DNA of 55,368 bases from Candidatus Nomurabacteria bacterium (lineage in GTDB: Bacteria > Patescibacteriota > Saccharimonadia > Saccharimonadales > Saccharimonadaceae). Positions 6,864 through 16,076 of the stretch are shown piece after piece; within the stretch, counting starts at the first letter, position 1; every line of letters starts with the position of its first letter. The position numbers were made by a program, and so were the translations under genes. The notes under the pieces are model-generated. The model saw only the letters and a list, made by a program, of their open reading frames with translations. It ran no database searches and was not told where the DNA came from. The DNA is taken from the NCBI GenBank assembly GCA_031290255.1, contig JAITNW010000011.1, forward strand, positions 1 through 55,368, written 5' to 3'.

Positions 6864-9044
6864 ATGGATATTATCAACCCTAGTGGAAAAAATGTGATTA
6901 AGGTGGAGACGGAGTATTGTGGGCAGCCACTGACGCTTGAGGTGAACCGAGTGGGGTTTCGGGCGACGGCTGCGGTGCTGGTGACTTATGGGGACACGGT
7001 AGTGCTGGGATCGGTGGTGGTGGGGTCAAAACCGGTGATTCAGGACTTTTTTCCGCTTTCTATTGACTATGAAGAGAAATTTTATGCTAGTGGCAAGATT
7101 TCTGGGAGTAAGTTTATTAAGCGTGAGGGGCGGCCGAGCGATGAGGCAGTGCTGATTGGGCGGCTGATTGACCGGCCGATTCGCCCGCTGTTTCCTAAGG
7201 GGTATCGGCAAGAGGTGCAGGTGGTGGCGACTGTTCTCTCTATGGATCCAAGTTTCCGACCTGATTGTATTGCGATGATTGCGGCTTCGAGTGCTTTGAT
7301 GCTGGCGGGTGTGCCTTTTGATGGGCCGATTGCGGGACTAAGAATTGGGCGTGTTGGTGGGGAATATAAGGCGTTCTTGACTCCTGAGGAACGGGCGGTT
7401 TCGGATCTTGACCTTGTGGTGGCGGGCAAAGACACTGGGGTGACGATGGCTGAGGCGGCGGCGAATGAAGTGCCTGAAGCTGTGATTATTGGTGGGCTTG
7501 AATGGGGGTTGAAGATGATTCAGCCGGCGATTAAGCTGCAGAATGAGCTGCGCGGAAAGGTGGGCGTGGTAGAGAAGGAATATAGCCTGGTGTTGCCAGA
7601 TGCAGAGATTCAGGAGCGGGTGAATAAATGGGTGAATGGGAAGCTGGGTGCGAAGGTGCGGGTGGCGAATCCGGAGCGAAATAAGATGCTGGACGATATT
7701 AAGTGGGCGATGCATGATGCTTTTGCTGGAGAATTGGTGACGGATAGTGAGATTAATATTCCTGAGGATTCTAGTGAAGAAGAGATTTTGAGTGCTAAGG
7801 TGGAATTTTATGATAAGAATTTGCGGGATAAGTATGATGAGGCGTTTATTTTGGCGGTTTATGGTGATGTGCGGCAGGGGATCGTGGATGAGGGGTTGCG
7901 ACCGGATGGGCGAAAGCTTGACGAGGTGAGGCCACTGAGTTCTCAGGTGGGTCTGTTGCCACGCGCGCATGGGTCGTCAATCTTTACGCGCGGTGTGACG
8001 CAGGCGATGAATATTGTGACTTTGGCGCCACTCAGCTTTGCTCAGGTGGTGGATACGATGGAAGTGACGGATGGCGAGCGTCGTTATATGCATCACTATA
8101 ATGCTCCTGGCTATACGGTGGGCGAATGTCATCGGATGGGGAGCCCGGGGCGTCGGGAGATTGGTCATGGATATTTGGCGGAGAAGGCACTACTTCCGGT
8201 GCTTCCGGCTGAAGAGGATTTTCCTTATGCGATTCGGAGTGTGACAGAGATTATGTCGCAGAATGGTTCTACTTCTATGGCGGCAACTTGTAGCTCATGT
8301 TTGGCTTTGATGGATGCGGGTGTGCCGATTAAGCGAATGGTGGCAGGCGTGGCGATGGGACTGATTGTTGATGGCAATAAGCCTTATGTTTTGACGGATT
8401 TGATGGATGCGGAAGATTTTGCGGGCGATATGGATTTTAAGGTGACGGGGACATCTCAGGGTGTGACGGCGTTGCAGATGGATATGAAAGTGCATGGTTT
8501 GCCGGTGGAAATTTTGGCGGAAGCTGTGAACAAGGCTAATAAGGGGCGGATGTTCATTATGGAACATATGATGAGTGTGATGCCAAAACCAAGCGCTAGT
8601 TTAAGTCCTTATGCGCCACGTATTGAGAAATTGATGGTGAATCCAGATAAGATTGGGGCGATTATTGGTAAGGGTGGCGAGACTATCAATAAAATTACCA
8701 AGGAAACTGGTGCGATGATTGATATTGAGGATAGTGGGCTGGTGACGATTGCTTCGCAGGACGGGGCGAGTATTGAGAAGGCACTGGCTTGGGTAAAGTC
8801 TCTTGTGGAAGAGCCAGAAGTGGGAAAGGTTTATACGGGGAAAGTCGTTTCGATTAAAGATTTTGGGGCATTTGTGAATATTATGCCGGGGATTGATGGG
8901 ATGTTGCATATTTCGCAGCTGTCTGACAAGCGCGTGAATCAGGTGGAAGATGTGCTGAAGATGGGTCAAGACGTGAAGGTGAAACTAGAGGCGATTGATG
9001 ATAAGGGTAGGCTGAGTTTGACGATGCGGGGCGTGGAGCAGTAG
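6864..9044 (+). CDS. pnp: polyribonucleotide nucleotidyltransferase (PNPase)
   Basis: Phosphorolytic 3'-5' exoribonuclease of mRNA turnover, acting as a trimer. The 726 residues are close to the usual length of about 700. Two RNase PH-like domains (about 10-230 and 310-560, the second with the catalytic region around GRREIGHGYLAEKAL) are followed by a KH domain with IGAIIGKGGETI (about 600) and a C-terminal S1 domain (VYTGKVVSIKDFGAFVNI, about 655-672). A GGAAAGG-like site precedes the ATG. Identification is secure. Confidence 0.97.
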   Translation: MDIINPSGKNVIKVETEYCGQPLTLEVNRVGFRATAAVLVTYGDTVVLGSVVVGSKPVIQDFFPLSIDYEEKFYASGKISGSKFIKREGRPSDEAVLIGRLIDRPIRPLFPKGYRQEVQVVATVLSMDPSFRPDCIAMIAASSALMLAGVPFDGPIAGLRIGRVGGEYKAFLTPEERAVSDLDLVVAGKDTGVTMAEAAANEVPEAVIIGGLEWGLKMIQPAIKLQNELRGKVGVVEKEYSLVLPDAEIQERVNKWVNGKLGAKVRVANPERNKMLDDIKWAMHDAFAGELVTDSEINIPEDSSEEEILSAKVEFYDKNLRDKYDEAFILAVYGDVRQGIVDEGLRPDGRKLDEVRPLSSQVGLLPRAHGSSIFTRGVTQAMNIVTLAPLSFAQVVDTMEVTDGERRYMHHYNAPGYTVGECHRMGSPGRREIGHGYLAEKALLPVLPAEEDFPYAIRSVTEIMSQNGSTSMAATCSSCLALMDAGVPIKRMVAGVAMGLIVDGNKPYVLTDLMDAEDFAGDMDFKVTGTSQGVTALQMDMKVHGLPVEILAEAVNKANKGRMFIMEHMMSVMPKPSASLSPYAPRIEKLMVNPDKIGAIIGKGGETINKITKETGAMIDIEDSGLVTIASQDGASIEKALAWVKSLVEEPEVGKVYTGKVVSIKDFGAFVNIMPGIDGMLHISQLSDKRVNQVEDVLKMGQDVKVKLEAIDDKGRLSLTMRGVEQ

Positions 9045-9088
9045 CTTGAAAAATGTGGCACAATCTAATTATGATAATTAACGATATG

Positions 9089-9116
9089 CTTAATTTGCCG
9101 CTAGTACTGAATTAAG
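9089..9116. repeat. inverted repeat over ftsK promoter region
   Basis: Perfect 7-base arms CTTAATT (9089-9095) and AATTAAG (9110-9116) around a 14-base centre. The right arm lies where the -35 region of the ftsK promoter should be, so it could be an operator. There is no T-run, so it is not a terminator. Confidence 0.4.
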
Positions 9117-9126
9117 ATACTTGTGC

Positions 9127-9132
9127 TATACT
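9127..9132 (+). promoter_or_regulatory. -10 box of ftsK, leaderless spacing
   Basis: TGC-TATACT with the ATG 7 bases after the box, so the predicted transcription start is at or next to the start codon. No clear -35. Confidence 0.55.
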
Positions 9133-9139
9133 GAGTTAT

Positions 9140-11332
9140 ATGGCGAAGAAGCGAGGCAAAAAAAATAAAGAAGTAGCTAAGGCGCACGAGCTGCCGGGAG
9201 GATTTTGGCGGCAGGTCGTGGCTTTATTGATGATTGTAGTGTCAATATTACTAGTGGTGACGTGGTTTGGTAGTGGTGGCAATATTTTGAATAATATCCA
9301 TGGTGGTGGGCTGTGGGCGGTTGGTTATGCAATTTATCTGTTGCCGGTGTTGCTGGTGTATTTGGCGGTGTCGATCTTTCGTAGTGCCGACAATAAGTTG
9401 CCGATTACTGTGTGGCTGGCTTCGATGCTGATGATTGTGTGGTTTGCGGGGATGTTTGGGGTGCCAACGATTGGCAAGGAAGATCCAACTGGGGGGAAGT
9501 TGGGAGAGGCGCTGAATGGTGCGGTGACGCAGCTGGTAGATCCTGGGATTGCGATATTTATATATATAGTGCTTGTCTTGATTACGATTTTATTTGTGCT
9601 TAGTAAGACGCCGATGGCGCTGTTTCGTGCAATTCAAAAAACATTTAGGAGCAATAAGTCCAAGGAAGACGTGGCGAATGCGAAGATAATGCGGCAAGCT
9701 ACAGATGAGCTGAGTAGCGCAGAGATGAAGGATCTGAAGGTAAAATCTGGTGTAGATGTGATGGAAATAGGTAAAAAATCTGGGAAAGACACGAAAAAGG
9801 GCGCTGATATGCCGAAAAAAGATGAGTCAAAGAGCGCTCTGGTGGCGATTTCGGATCCAAATTGGAAAATGCCGCCACTTGAGCTTTTGGAGAAGAAACA
9901 ATCTCCGGCGGATGCGGGGAATATCCAGCAGAATGCGCTTGTGATTAAGAATACGCTGAATGAATTTGGGATTGAGGTTGAGATGGAGGGGGCGAATATT
10001 GGACCGAGAGTGACACAGTATACGATGCGTCCGCCGGCTGGTGTGAAATTGACGAAAATCACGGTGCTTGATAGAGATTTGTCGCTGAATTTGGCGAAAG
10101 ATAAGATTAGGATTGAAGCGCCGATTCCTGGTACGCGGTCTGTGGGTGTGGAGATTCCCAATAACAAGTCTGCAGATGTAGGTTTGAGGGGTGTGCTTGA
10201 GAGCGAAGAATGGAAGAGTAATGCGAATCCTCTGGTGTTTGCGGTAGGCAAAGATATTTCCGGGCAAGCCGTGGTGGGGAATCTGGCGAAAATGCCGCAT
10301 CTTTTGATTGCGGGTACTACGGGGTCTGGTAAGTCTGTGATGACGAATACGCTAATTTCTTCATTGTTATATAGAAATTCGCCGTCTGATTTGAAGCTGA
10401 TTATTGTGGATCCGAAGCAAGTGGAGATGGCGCAGTATGAGGACATCCCGCATCTTTTGACGCCAGTGATTACGAGTGTGGAGAAGGCGCTTAGCTCGCT
10501 GAAATGGGCGGTAAATGAGATGGAGCGGAGATATTCGTTGATGGCTGAAGAAAAAGTGAAGAATATCGGTGATTATAACGAAAAGATGGCGAAAAATGGT
10601 GGGAAAGTGACCGTAGAAGATGAAGACGGTAACCCGCAAAAGCACGATGGCGGCAAGATGCCGTATATCATTGTGATAGTGGATGAAATGGCGGATTTGA
10701 TGATGATGGCGGGGAAAGAGCTCGAGATGCTGATTGTGCGGATTGCGCAGAAAGGTCGTGCTTCAGGGATTCATTTGGTGTTGGCAACTCAGCGTCCGGA
10801 GGTGAAGGTGGTGACGGGCTTGATTAAGGCGAATATTCCGGGTAGAATTGCGTTTGCGGTGAACAACAATATTGACTCTCGCGTGATGCTTGATATGGGT
10901 GGTGCGGAAAAATTACTGGGTATGGGCGATATGCTCTTTCTCACTACAGATATGATGGGTAAGCCTAAGCGAGTGCAGGGCGCTTACGTGAGCGATGCGG
11001 AGATTTCGCGGATGGCGGATTATTTGAGGCAGCAAAGTCCGCCGGATTATAATGAGGATGTGATCAACCAGCCGGTGCAGATCAAGGGTATGCCGGGGAT
11101 TGAGATGAACGCTGAACTTTCGGGTGCTGGGGATTTGGCACGGCAGGCTACGGAAGTGGGTCTGCAGGCTCGGAAAATGTCTACGTCCTTGTTGCAAAGA
11201 AGACTAAAGATTGGCTATGGTAAAGCTGCGGCGGTGATTGATGAGCTTGAGGAGATGGGAGTAGTAGCGTCACCGAATGGTAATCGTCCGCGCGATATGC
11301 TAATTTCTTCGATGGAAGAGTACCCGGGCTAA
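9140..11332 (+). CDS. ftsK: DNA translocase FtsK/SpoIIIE
   Basis: Septal DNA pump that clears chromosome ends during division and activates Xer recombination at dif. 730 residues. Four N-terminal membrane helices (about 24-43, 55-80, 90-108, 135-157), a charged linker (160-240), the motor domain with Walker A GTTGSGKS at 392-399 and Walker B IIVIVDEMADL, and a C-terminal winged-helix gamma domain (about 665-730; TSLLQRRLKIGYGKAAAVID) that reads polar DNA motifs. The presence of gamma implies the genome has oriented FtsK-recognition sites and a dif site, relevant to the compositional switch at 26 kb. Confidence 0.96.
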   Translation: MAKKRGKKNKEVAKAHELPGGFWRQVVALLMIVVSILLVVTWFGSGGNILNNIHGGGLWAVGYAIYLLPVLLVYLAVSIFRSADNKLPITVWLASMLMIVWFAGMFGVPTIGKEDPTGGKLGEALNGAVTQLVDPGIAIFIYIVLVLITILFVLSKTPMALFRAIQKTFRSNKSKEDVANAKIMRQATDELSSAEMKDLKVKSGVDVMEIGKKSGKDTKKGADMPKKDESKSALVAISDPNWKMPPLELLEKKQSPADAGNIQQNALVIKNTLNEFGIEVEMEGANIGPRVTQYTMRPPAGVKLTKITVLDRDLSLNLAKDKIRIEAPIPGTRSVGVEIPNNKSADVGLRGVLESEEWKSNANPLVFAVGKDISGQAVVGNLAKMPHLLIAGTTGSGKSVMTNTLISSLLYRNSPSDLKLIIVDPKQVEMAQYEDIPHLLTPVITSVEKALSSLKWAVNEMERRYSLMAEEKVKNIGDYNEKMAKNGGKVTVEDEDGNPQKHDGGKMPYIIVIVDEMADLMMMAGKELEMLIVRIAQKGRASGIHLVLATQRPEVKVVTGLIKANIPGRIAFAVNNNIDSRVMLDMGGAEKLLGMGDMLFLTTDMMGKPKRVQGAYVSDAEISRMADYLRQQSPPDYNEDVINQPVQIKGMPGIEMNAELSGAGDLARQATEVGLQARKMSTSLLQRRLKIGYGKAAAVIDELEEMGVVASPNGNRPRDMLISSMEEYPG

Positions 11333-11379
11333 AAGTTTAAGCAAGATGCGAGTTTATTATCAAAAAGTAGGGAGTTTTT

Positions 11380-12615
11380 ATGAAAAGATCTAAATTGTTT
11401 ACGAAGACATTGAAGACTGTGGCAGCAGATGAAACGAGCCGGAATGCGGAACTGTTGATTCGTGCGGGCTATATTTATAAGGAAATGGCGGGGGCATATG
11501 CTTATTTGCCGCTCGGAATGCGTACTTTGGAAAAAATTAAGCAGATTATTCGTGAGGAAATGAACGCAATCGGTGGGCAAGAATTAACGATGACGGCGTT
11601 GCAGTCAAAAGATGAATGGGAGAGGTCTGGACGCTGGGATAGTGAGAAGTTGGACGTATGGTTCAAGACCGCGCTTGCGGCAGGTGGAGAGGTGGGTTTG
11701 GCGCCTACGCACGAAGAGCCAATTACTAAGATGATGACGGCGGAGATTTCGAGCTATAAGGATTTGCCGGTATGCGTGTATCAATTCCAGAATAAATTTC
11801 GGAATGAGTTAAGGTCAAAATCTGGAATTATGCGGACGCGAGAATTTGTGATGAAAGATCTGTATAGTTTTTGTAAAGATGAGGCGACCCATGAGGAATT
11901 TTATGAAAAGGCGGCGGAAAGTTATCATAAAGTGTTTGACCGCCTTGGTATTGGTAATGATACTTATCGGACTTTTGCGAGCGGGGGGTCATTTAGTAAG
12001 TTTAGTGATGAATTCCAGACAATCTGCGATGTGGGTGAGGACATTGCTTATTTGGACCGCGAAAAGAGAATTGCTGTAAACGAAGAAGTTTACGATGACG
12101 AGACTTTGGCAGATTTGGGGCTTAAGAAGGAAAATCTTGAGAAGGTGAAGGTGGCTGAGGTGGGGAATATCTTTACGCTGGGGCTTCGCTATTCTGAGGC
12201 TTTGGGGCTTGTCTATAATGACGAAGACGGGGAACGTAAATATGTATATATGGGGAGCTATGGGATTGGGCCGAGTCGCGTGATGGGAGTGATTGCAGAG
12301 AAACTAAGTGACGACAAGGGTCTGGTGTGGCCTGAAGCGATTGCGCCATACAAATACTATCTTGTAGGGATCGGCGAAGAGGGCGAAAAGAAGTGTGCAG
12401 AAATATATCAGGATCGCGAAGAAGTGATTTTGTGGGATGACCGTGCAGGAGTTAGAGTTGGTGAGAAATTTGCTGATGCAGAGCTAATGGGGATTCCGTA
12501 CCGTGTGGTGATAAGTGAGAAGACTTTGGCAAATAATCAAGTAGAGGTGACGGAGCGAGCTACTGGAGAAACGAAACTATTGACATCGGAGGAATTCATC
12601 AATAAACTATCATAA
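11380..12615 (+). CDS. proS: prolyl-tRNA synthetase, short form without editing domain
   Basis: Class II synthetase charging tRNA-Pro. 411 residues against about 570 in E. coli: motif 2 (FRNELRSKSGIMRTREFVMKDLYSF) runs without the roughly 180-residue INS editing domain before motif 3 (GSYGIGPSRVMGVI). The C-terminal anticodon-binding domain (about 320-411) is present. Lack of cis-editing of Ala-tRNA-Pro is known in several reduced lineages; a free-standing editing protein is not in this window. It begins 47 bases after ftsK; a weak GGGAG precedes the ATG. Confidence 0.94.
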   Translation: MKRSKLFTKTLKTVAADETSRNAELLIRAGYIYKEMAGAYAYLPLGMRTLEKIKQIIREEMNAIGGQELTMTALQSKDEWERSGRWDSEKLDVWFKTALAAGGEVGLAPTHEEPITKMMTAEISSYKDLPVCVYQFQNKFRNELRSKSGIMRTREFVMKDLYSFCKDEATHEEFYEKAAESYHKVFDRLGIGNDTYRTFASGGSFSKFSDEFQTICDVGEDIAYLDREKRIAVNEEVYDDETLADLGLKKENLEKVKVAEVGNIFTLGLRYSEALGLVYNDEDGERKYVYMGSYGIGPSRVMGVIAEKLSDDKGLVWPEAIAPYKYYLVGIGEEGEKKCAEIYQDREEVILWDDRAGVRVGEKFADAELMGIPYRVVISEKTLANNQVEVTERATGETKLLTSEEFINKLS

Positions 12616-12618
12616 TAT

Positions 12619-13065
12619 ATGAATAGTGTGATGAGTATTACTGCGGACGGGCGGGAAGAGCTTGAAAAAGAGCTTGAGGGTTTAATTGCTAAGCGCCCCG
12701 AGATGGCGGAGAAGATTGCGACTGCGCGGGCTTTTGGGGATTTGAGCGAGAATGAAGAATATAGCTCGGCGCGTGGTGAGCAAAAGGTGATTGAGGGGCG
12801 GATTTTGGAGATTCAGGATATATTGAAGCGTGCCAAAATCATTCGTGCTGGTAAGAGGGAAAGGGTAGCACTTGGTGCGACGGTGGTATTGAATTCGGGA
12901 GGCAAAGAGCAGACTTATACTGTGGTGGGCGTCGTAGAGGCGAATCCCTTGGAAGGCAAGATAAGCAATGAGTCTCCTATTGGCAAAGAGATTTTGGGTA
13001 AAAAAGCTGGAGATAGTGTAACTTTGTCAAACGGCAAGGTGTACAAAATCGTTGAAATCTCGTAA
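12619..13065 (+). CDS. greA: transcription elongation factor GreA
   Basis: 148 residues. An N-terminal coiled-coil finger (TADGREELEKELEGLIAKRPEMAEKI) with the acidic tip motif in FGDLSENEEY, followed by the C-terminal FKBP-like domain ending KIVEIS. It rescues backtracked RNA polymerase by stimulating transcript cleavage. It starts 3 bases after the proS stop, so the two are co-translated. An in-frame ATG at 12631 is an alternative start. Confidence 0.95.
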   Translation: MNSVMSITADGREELEKELEGLIAKRPEMAEKIATARAFGDLSENEEYSSARGEQKVIEGRILEIQDILKRAKIIRAGKRERVALGATVVLNSGGKEQTYTVVGVVEANPLEGKISNESPIGKEILGKKAGDSVTLSNGKVYKIVEIS

Positions 13066-13077
13066 AATGTAGTTATT

Positions 13078-14508
13078 ATGGCTACACTCAAAGATTTTCG
13101 TGATGAAAGAATTCGCAAACTAAAAGAGTTGCGCGATCAGGGTATTGACCCGTATCCGGCGCATTCTAACCGAGACACCAAAATAGGTGATATTCTGACG
13201 AGTTTTGATAAGTACAACGGCAGGCAAGTCTGCGTAGCTGGTCGCATTGCGAGTATTCGGAGTTTTGGGAAGCTGGCTTTTGTTGGCGTGGAAGATGATA
13301 GTGGCAAAGTGCAGATTTTCCTTAAGGATGAGGCGGCAAAGTTCACTAAGTCTTTTGATATTGGGGATTTCGTGGAGGCTCTTGGGAAAGTTGGTAAATC
13401 TAAGACTGGTGAGATTTCGGTGTTTTCTGATGGGGTAAGGATGCTTACTAAGGCAATTCGGCCACTGCCGGGCCGGGATGGCTTCACAAATAAAGAAGAA
13501 AGGCTGCGTCGGCGATATGTGGATATGGCGGTAAATGCAGAAGTACGCGAGCGATTTGTGCGGCGGGCGAAGTTCTGGACGGCGACACGAGACTTTTTGA
13601 ATAGGAATGGGTTTATTGAGATAAATACACCAGTATTAGAGCTGACGACGGGGGGTGCGGATGCGAATCCATTTGTGACACATATGGATGCGCTAGATCA
13701 GGATTTTTATCTAAGGATTTCGCAGGAATTGCCGCTTAAGAGGCTGATTGGTGGGGGATACGAGCGGGTTTATGATATTGGGCCGAGATTTCGTAATGAG
13801 GGGATGAGCGAGGAACATTTGCCGGAGCATATTGCGATGGAGAGCTACGCAGCTTATCAGGATTATCACGATGGGATGGCGTTATATGAGGAGATGATCA
13901 AGTATGTGGCGCAGGAGACTTGGGGAACTTTGCAGTTTGAACATGATGGTGTGAAGGTTGACCTAGATTGTGAGTGGCCGGTAGTGACTTATCCGGATAT
14001 TATGAAAGAGAAGTTTGATGTGGATGTATTTTCTCCGGATGTGGATCAATTGAAGAAAATTTTGCGTGAAAATAAGGTAAAGTTTGATGATGAGGCTAGC
14101 GCATCTAGGCTGCTTGATAATGTGTGGAAGATTATTCGGAAGAGTTCTGCTGGGCCGTTCTGGCTGGTACATGAACCCGTAGAAGTTTCGCCGCTTGCTA
14201 AGAAAAATGCGGAGGATTCACGCGTGACGGAGCGATTCCACCCGATTATTTTTGGGACGGAGATGGGGAATGGGTATTCTGAGTTGAACGATCCACTAGA
14301 TCAGTTGGAGAGATTTGAGGAGCAGCAGGCTCTTCGCGACGCAGGAGATGCTGAGGCGCAAATGCTAGATATGGATTTTGTGGAAATGTTGGAATATGGA
14401 ATGCCGCCGACTTGTGGCTGGGGCAATTCCGAGCGGAATTTTTGGTTACTTGAGGGAGTATCGGCGCGAGAGGGAGTGCCGTTCCCGCCAATGCGTCGCG
14501 ATGAATAA
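13078..14508 (+). CDS. lysS: lysyl-tRNA synthetase, class II
   Basis: 476 residues. N-terminal OB-fold anticodon-binding domain (about 45-140), motif 2 in the YDIGPRFRNEGMSEEHLPEH region, and the class II catalytic core. Motif 3 is unusual: instead of the common GxGxGIDR it reads GWGNSER, keeping the glycine spacing and the ATP-binding arginine. The C-terminus ends REGVPFPPMRRDE, the normal position. It follows greA by 12 bases with a -10-like GTAAAAT before the ATG and no Shine-Dalgarno site. Confidence 0.94.
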   Translation: MATLKDFRDERIRKLKELRDQGIDPYPAHSNRDTKIGDILTSFDKYNGRQVCVAGRIASIRSFGKLAFVGVEDDSGKVQIFLKDEAAKFTKSFDIGDFVEALGKVGKSKTGEISVFSDGVRMLTKAIRPLPGRDGFTNKEERLRRRYVDMAVNAEVRERFVRRAKFWTATRDFLNRNGFIEINTPVLELTTGGADANPFVTHMDALDQDFYLRISQELPLKRLIGGGYERVYDIGPRFRNEGMSEEHLPEHIAMESYAAYQDYHDGMALYEEMIKYVAQETWGTLQFEHDGVKVDLDCEWPVVTYPDIMKEKFDVDVFSPDVDQLKKILRENKVKFDDEASASRLLDNVWKIIRKSSAGPFWLVHEPVEVSPLAKKNAEDSRVTERFHPIIFGTEMGNGYSELNDPLDQLERFEEQQALRDAGDAEAQMLDMDFVEMLEYGMPPTCGWGNSERNFWLLEGVSAREGVPFPPMRRDE

Positions 14509-14528
14509 TTAATAAAATGGAGGTACAG

Positions 14529-14756
14529 ATGAAGAACTATAAAATTGCACAGGGAATCACGGCAAATAATCAGGATGAGCAGGAGGCTATTGGTGGATAC
14601 TTGGCGCTGCTTGAAATAATGCAGGGTGTAGATGGGGTGGATCCAGCAGATATTGCGCAAATTGAAGAGATTGTCTCTGACGAAAAGGAGCATTCGCACC
14701 GTTTGACAGAGATGGCGCTGAAATATGACGGTGGGATTGTGGAAGCGGAAGATTAG
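14529..14756 (+). CDS. small ferritin-like/rubrerythrin-like helical protein
   Basis: A 75-residue protein with two helices carrying DEQEAIGGYLALLE and DEKEHSHRLTEMALKYDGG. The E...Y and DE..H pattern resembles half of a ferritin-like four-helix bundle, so it may dimerise around a metal site; this is inference and no activity is claimed. The start at 14529 is chosen because GGAGG lies 5 bases upstream, whereas the ATG at 14517 overlaps that site and has none of its own. Confidence 0.75.
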   Translation: MKNYKIAQGITANNQDEQEAIGGYLALLEIMQGVDGVDPADIAQIEEIVSDEKEHSHRLTEMALKYDGGIVEAED

Positions 14757-14782
14757 GTAAACGTAATTAGGAGGTAAAAGGG

Positions 14783-15136
14783 ATGGCAACGGTAGAAAAA
14801 ATAGAAAAGAAAGTCAATAAACTTGAGGGGCTTGTGCTGGCGAATCGATTTGGGGCGAAGACGATCTGGAGTGGGTTTATGACTACAATAATTTCGTCAC
14901 TTATCTTTATTGTGGTTTTTATACCTGTGATGTGTTGGGCTGGGAACTTTGCAGAACAACGGGCAGACGGCGCGGTAGTCTTGGCTTCGGGCGGTGGTGC
15001 GGCGGTAATTGTGCTAATAGCGGTCTTCGTGGCATATTATGTGGCACTGATGGTGGGGGTAATTCGGATGTTGATGGGATTCTATCGGATGGCACATCCA
15101 GAGAAGTGTATTGAGAAGGCAAAAGAATCATTGTAG
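14783..15136 (+). CDS. two-helix membrane protein, unknown function
   Basis: A 117-residue protein: a short coiled-coil-like start (VEKIEKKVNKLEGLVLANR), then two membrane segments (about 35-57 and 72-100), and a short basic tail. AGGAGG lies 7 bases before the ATG, among the clearest ribosome sites in this part. It may be in one transcript with the preceding small ferritin-like gene. I recognise no family. Confidence 0.7.
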   Translation: MATVEKIEKKVNKLEGLVLANRFGAKTIWSGFMTTIISSLIFIVVFIPVMCWAGNFAEQRADGAVVLASGGGAAVIVLIAVFVAYYVALMVGVIRMLMGFYRMAHPEKCIEKAKESL

Positions 15137-15177
15137 TTACGCTTTTGCGATAAACTTATTTGGGGTAAATTTGTCGC

Positions 15178-16035
15178 ATGAAAGTGCGACGAGTTTACGT
15201 AAAAGATAGTAGGTTTTTGTCAATTTTGGCGGATTTTGACAGTGCGCCGGATTTTTTATGGGTGAGAGGAAATCTGCCGGAGGGGGAGCGACCAAAAACT
15301 GTGGCGATTGTGGGGAGTAGGAAAAATACTAGTTATGGGGAAGCGGTGGCTTATAAGTTAGCTTTTGACTTGGCTAGTTGCGGAGTGATTATAGTAAGCG
15401 GTATGGCCTATGGGATAGATGCGGCGGCGCATCGCGGGTGTTTGGACGCTGGTGGCGTAACTCTAGCAGTCTTGGGTACGCCCATAGATCAAATATATCC
15501 TCAGCGGAATGTGAGGTTGGCAGAGAAGATATTGGAAAAAGGCGCGATAGTCTCGGAGTATGGCAAAGGCTCATGGACGGCTAATTGGAATTTTGTGCGG
15601 CGTAATAGGATTGTGTCGGGGCTGGCGGATGCGGTAGTGATTGTGGAGGCGACGCTAAGATCTGGCTCACTAACTACAGCTACTTGGGCGTTGGAGCAGG
15701 GGAAAGAGCTCTTTGCTGTCCCTGGAGATATTACGCGGCCAATGTCGGTGGGGTGCAATAAAGTGATAAAACAGGGCGCGCATGTGTTCACGGAGACAGA
15801 GGATGTGCTCGGAGTGCTGTGGCCCAAGAAAGCAAAGCAGCTGAAGTTTGAGGTATTTGGCGAGGATGAGTTTGAGGTCGAGATATTGCAGGCAATGAAG
15901 GAAGGTGCTACGGATGGAGATGAGATCATTGAGAAGACTGGGCTTGACGCGAAAGATTTTAATCGTACGGTTACTATGCTGGAGATAAAAGGTGTCATTA
16001 GGTCGCTCGGAGCGAATGCATGGAGTTTAGCGTGA
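15178..16035 (+). CDS. dprA: DNA-processing protein DprA/Smf
   Basis: 285 residues. Rossmann-fold DprA core with GSRKNTSYG (46-54), IIVSGMAYGIDAAAHRG (about 74-90) and the downstream RNRIVSGLADAVVIVEA, then a C-terminal winged-helix-like segment (about 225-285). DprA protects incoming single-stranded DNA and loads RecA during natural transformation. With radA and the pilus operon in the same window it supports a transformation-competent cell. The stop codon is TGA. Confidence 0.95.
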   Translation: MKVRRVYVKDSRFLSILADFDSAPDFLWVRGNLPEGERPKTVAIVGSRKNTSYGEAVAYKLAFDLASCGVIIVSGMAYGIDAAAHRGCLDAGGVTLAVLGTPIDQIYPQRNVRLAEKILEKGAIVSEYGKGSWTANWNFVRRNRIVSGLADAVVIVEATLRSGSLTTATWALEQGKELFAVPGDITRPMSVGCNKVIKQGAHVFTETEDVLGVLWPKKAKQLKFEVFGEDEFEVEILQAMKEGATDGDEIIEKTGLDAKDFNRTVTMLEIKGVIRSLGANAWSLA

Positions 16036-16040
16036 GAGAG

Positions 16041-16070
16041 TTGGCATAATAAAAATGTTTATGCTAAAAT
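16041..16070 (+). promoter_or_regulatory. ldh promoter, leaderless spacing
   Basis: TTGGCA (16041-16046), an 18-base spacer and TAAAAT (16065-16070) with TG at the extended position. The ldh ATG begins 7 bases after the -10 box, so transcription should start on the start codon. Confidence 0.75.
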
Positions 16071-16076
16071 GTTATT

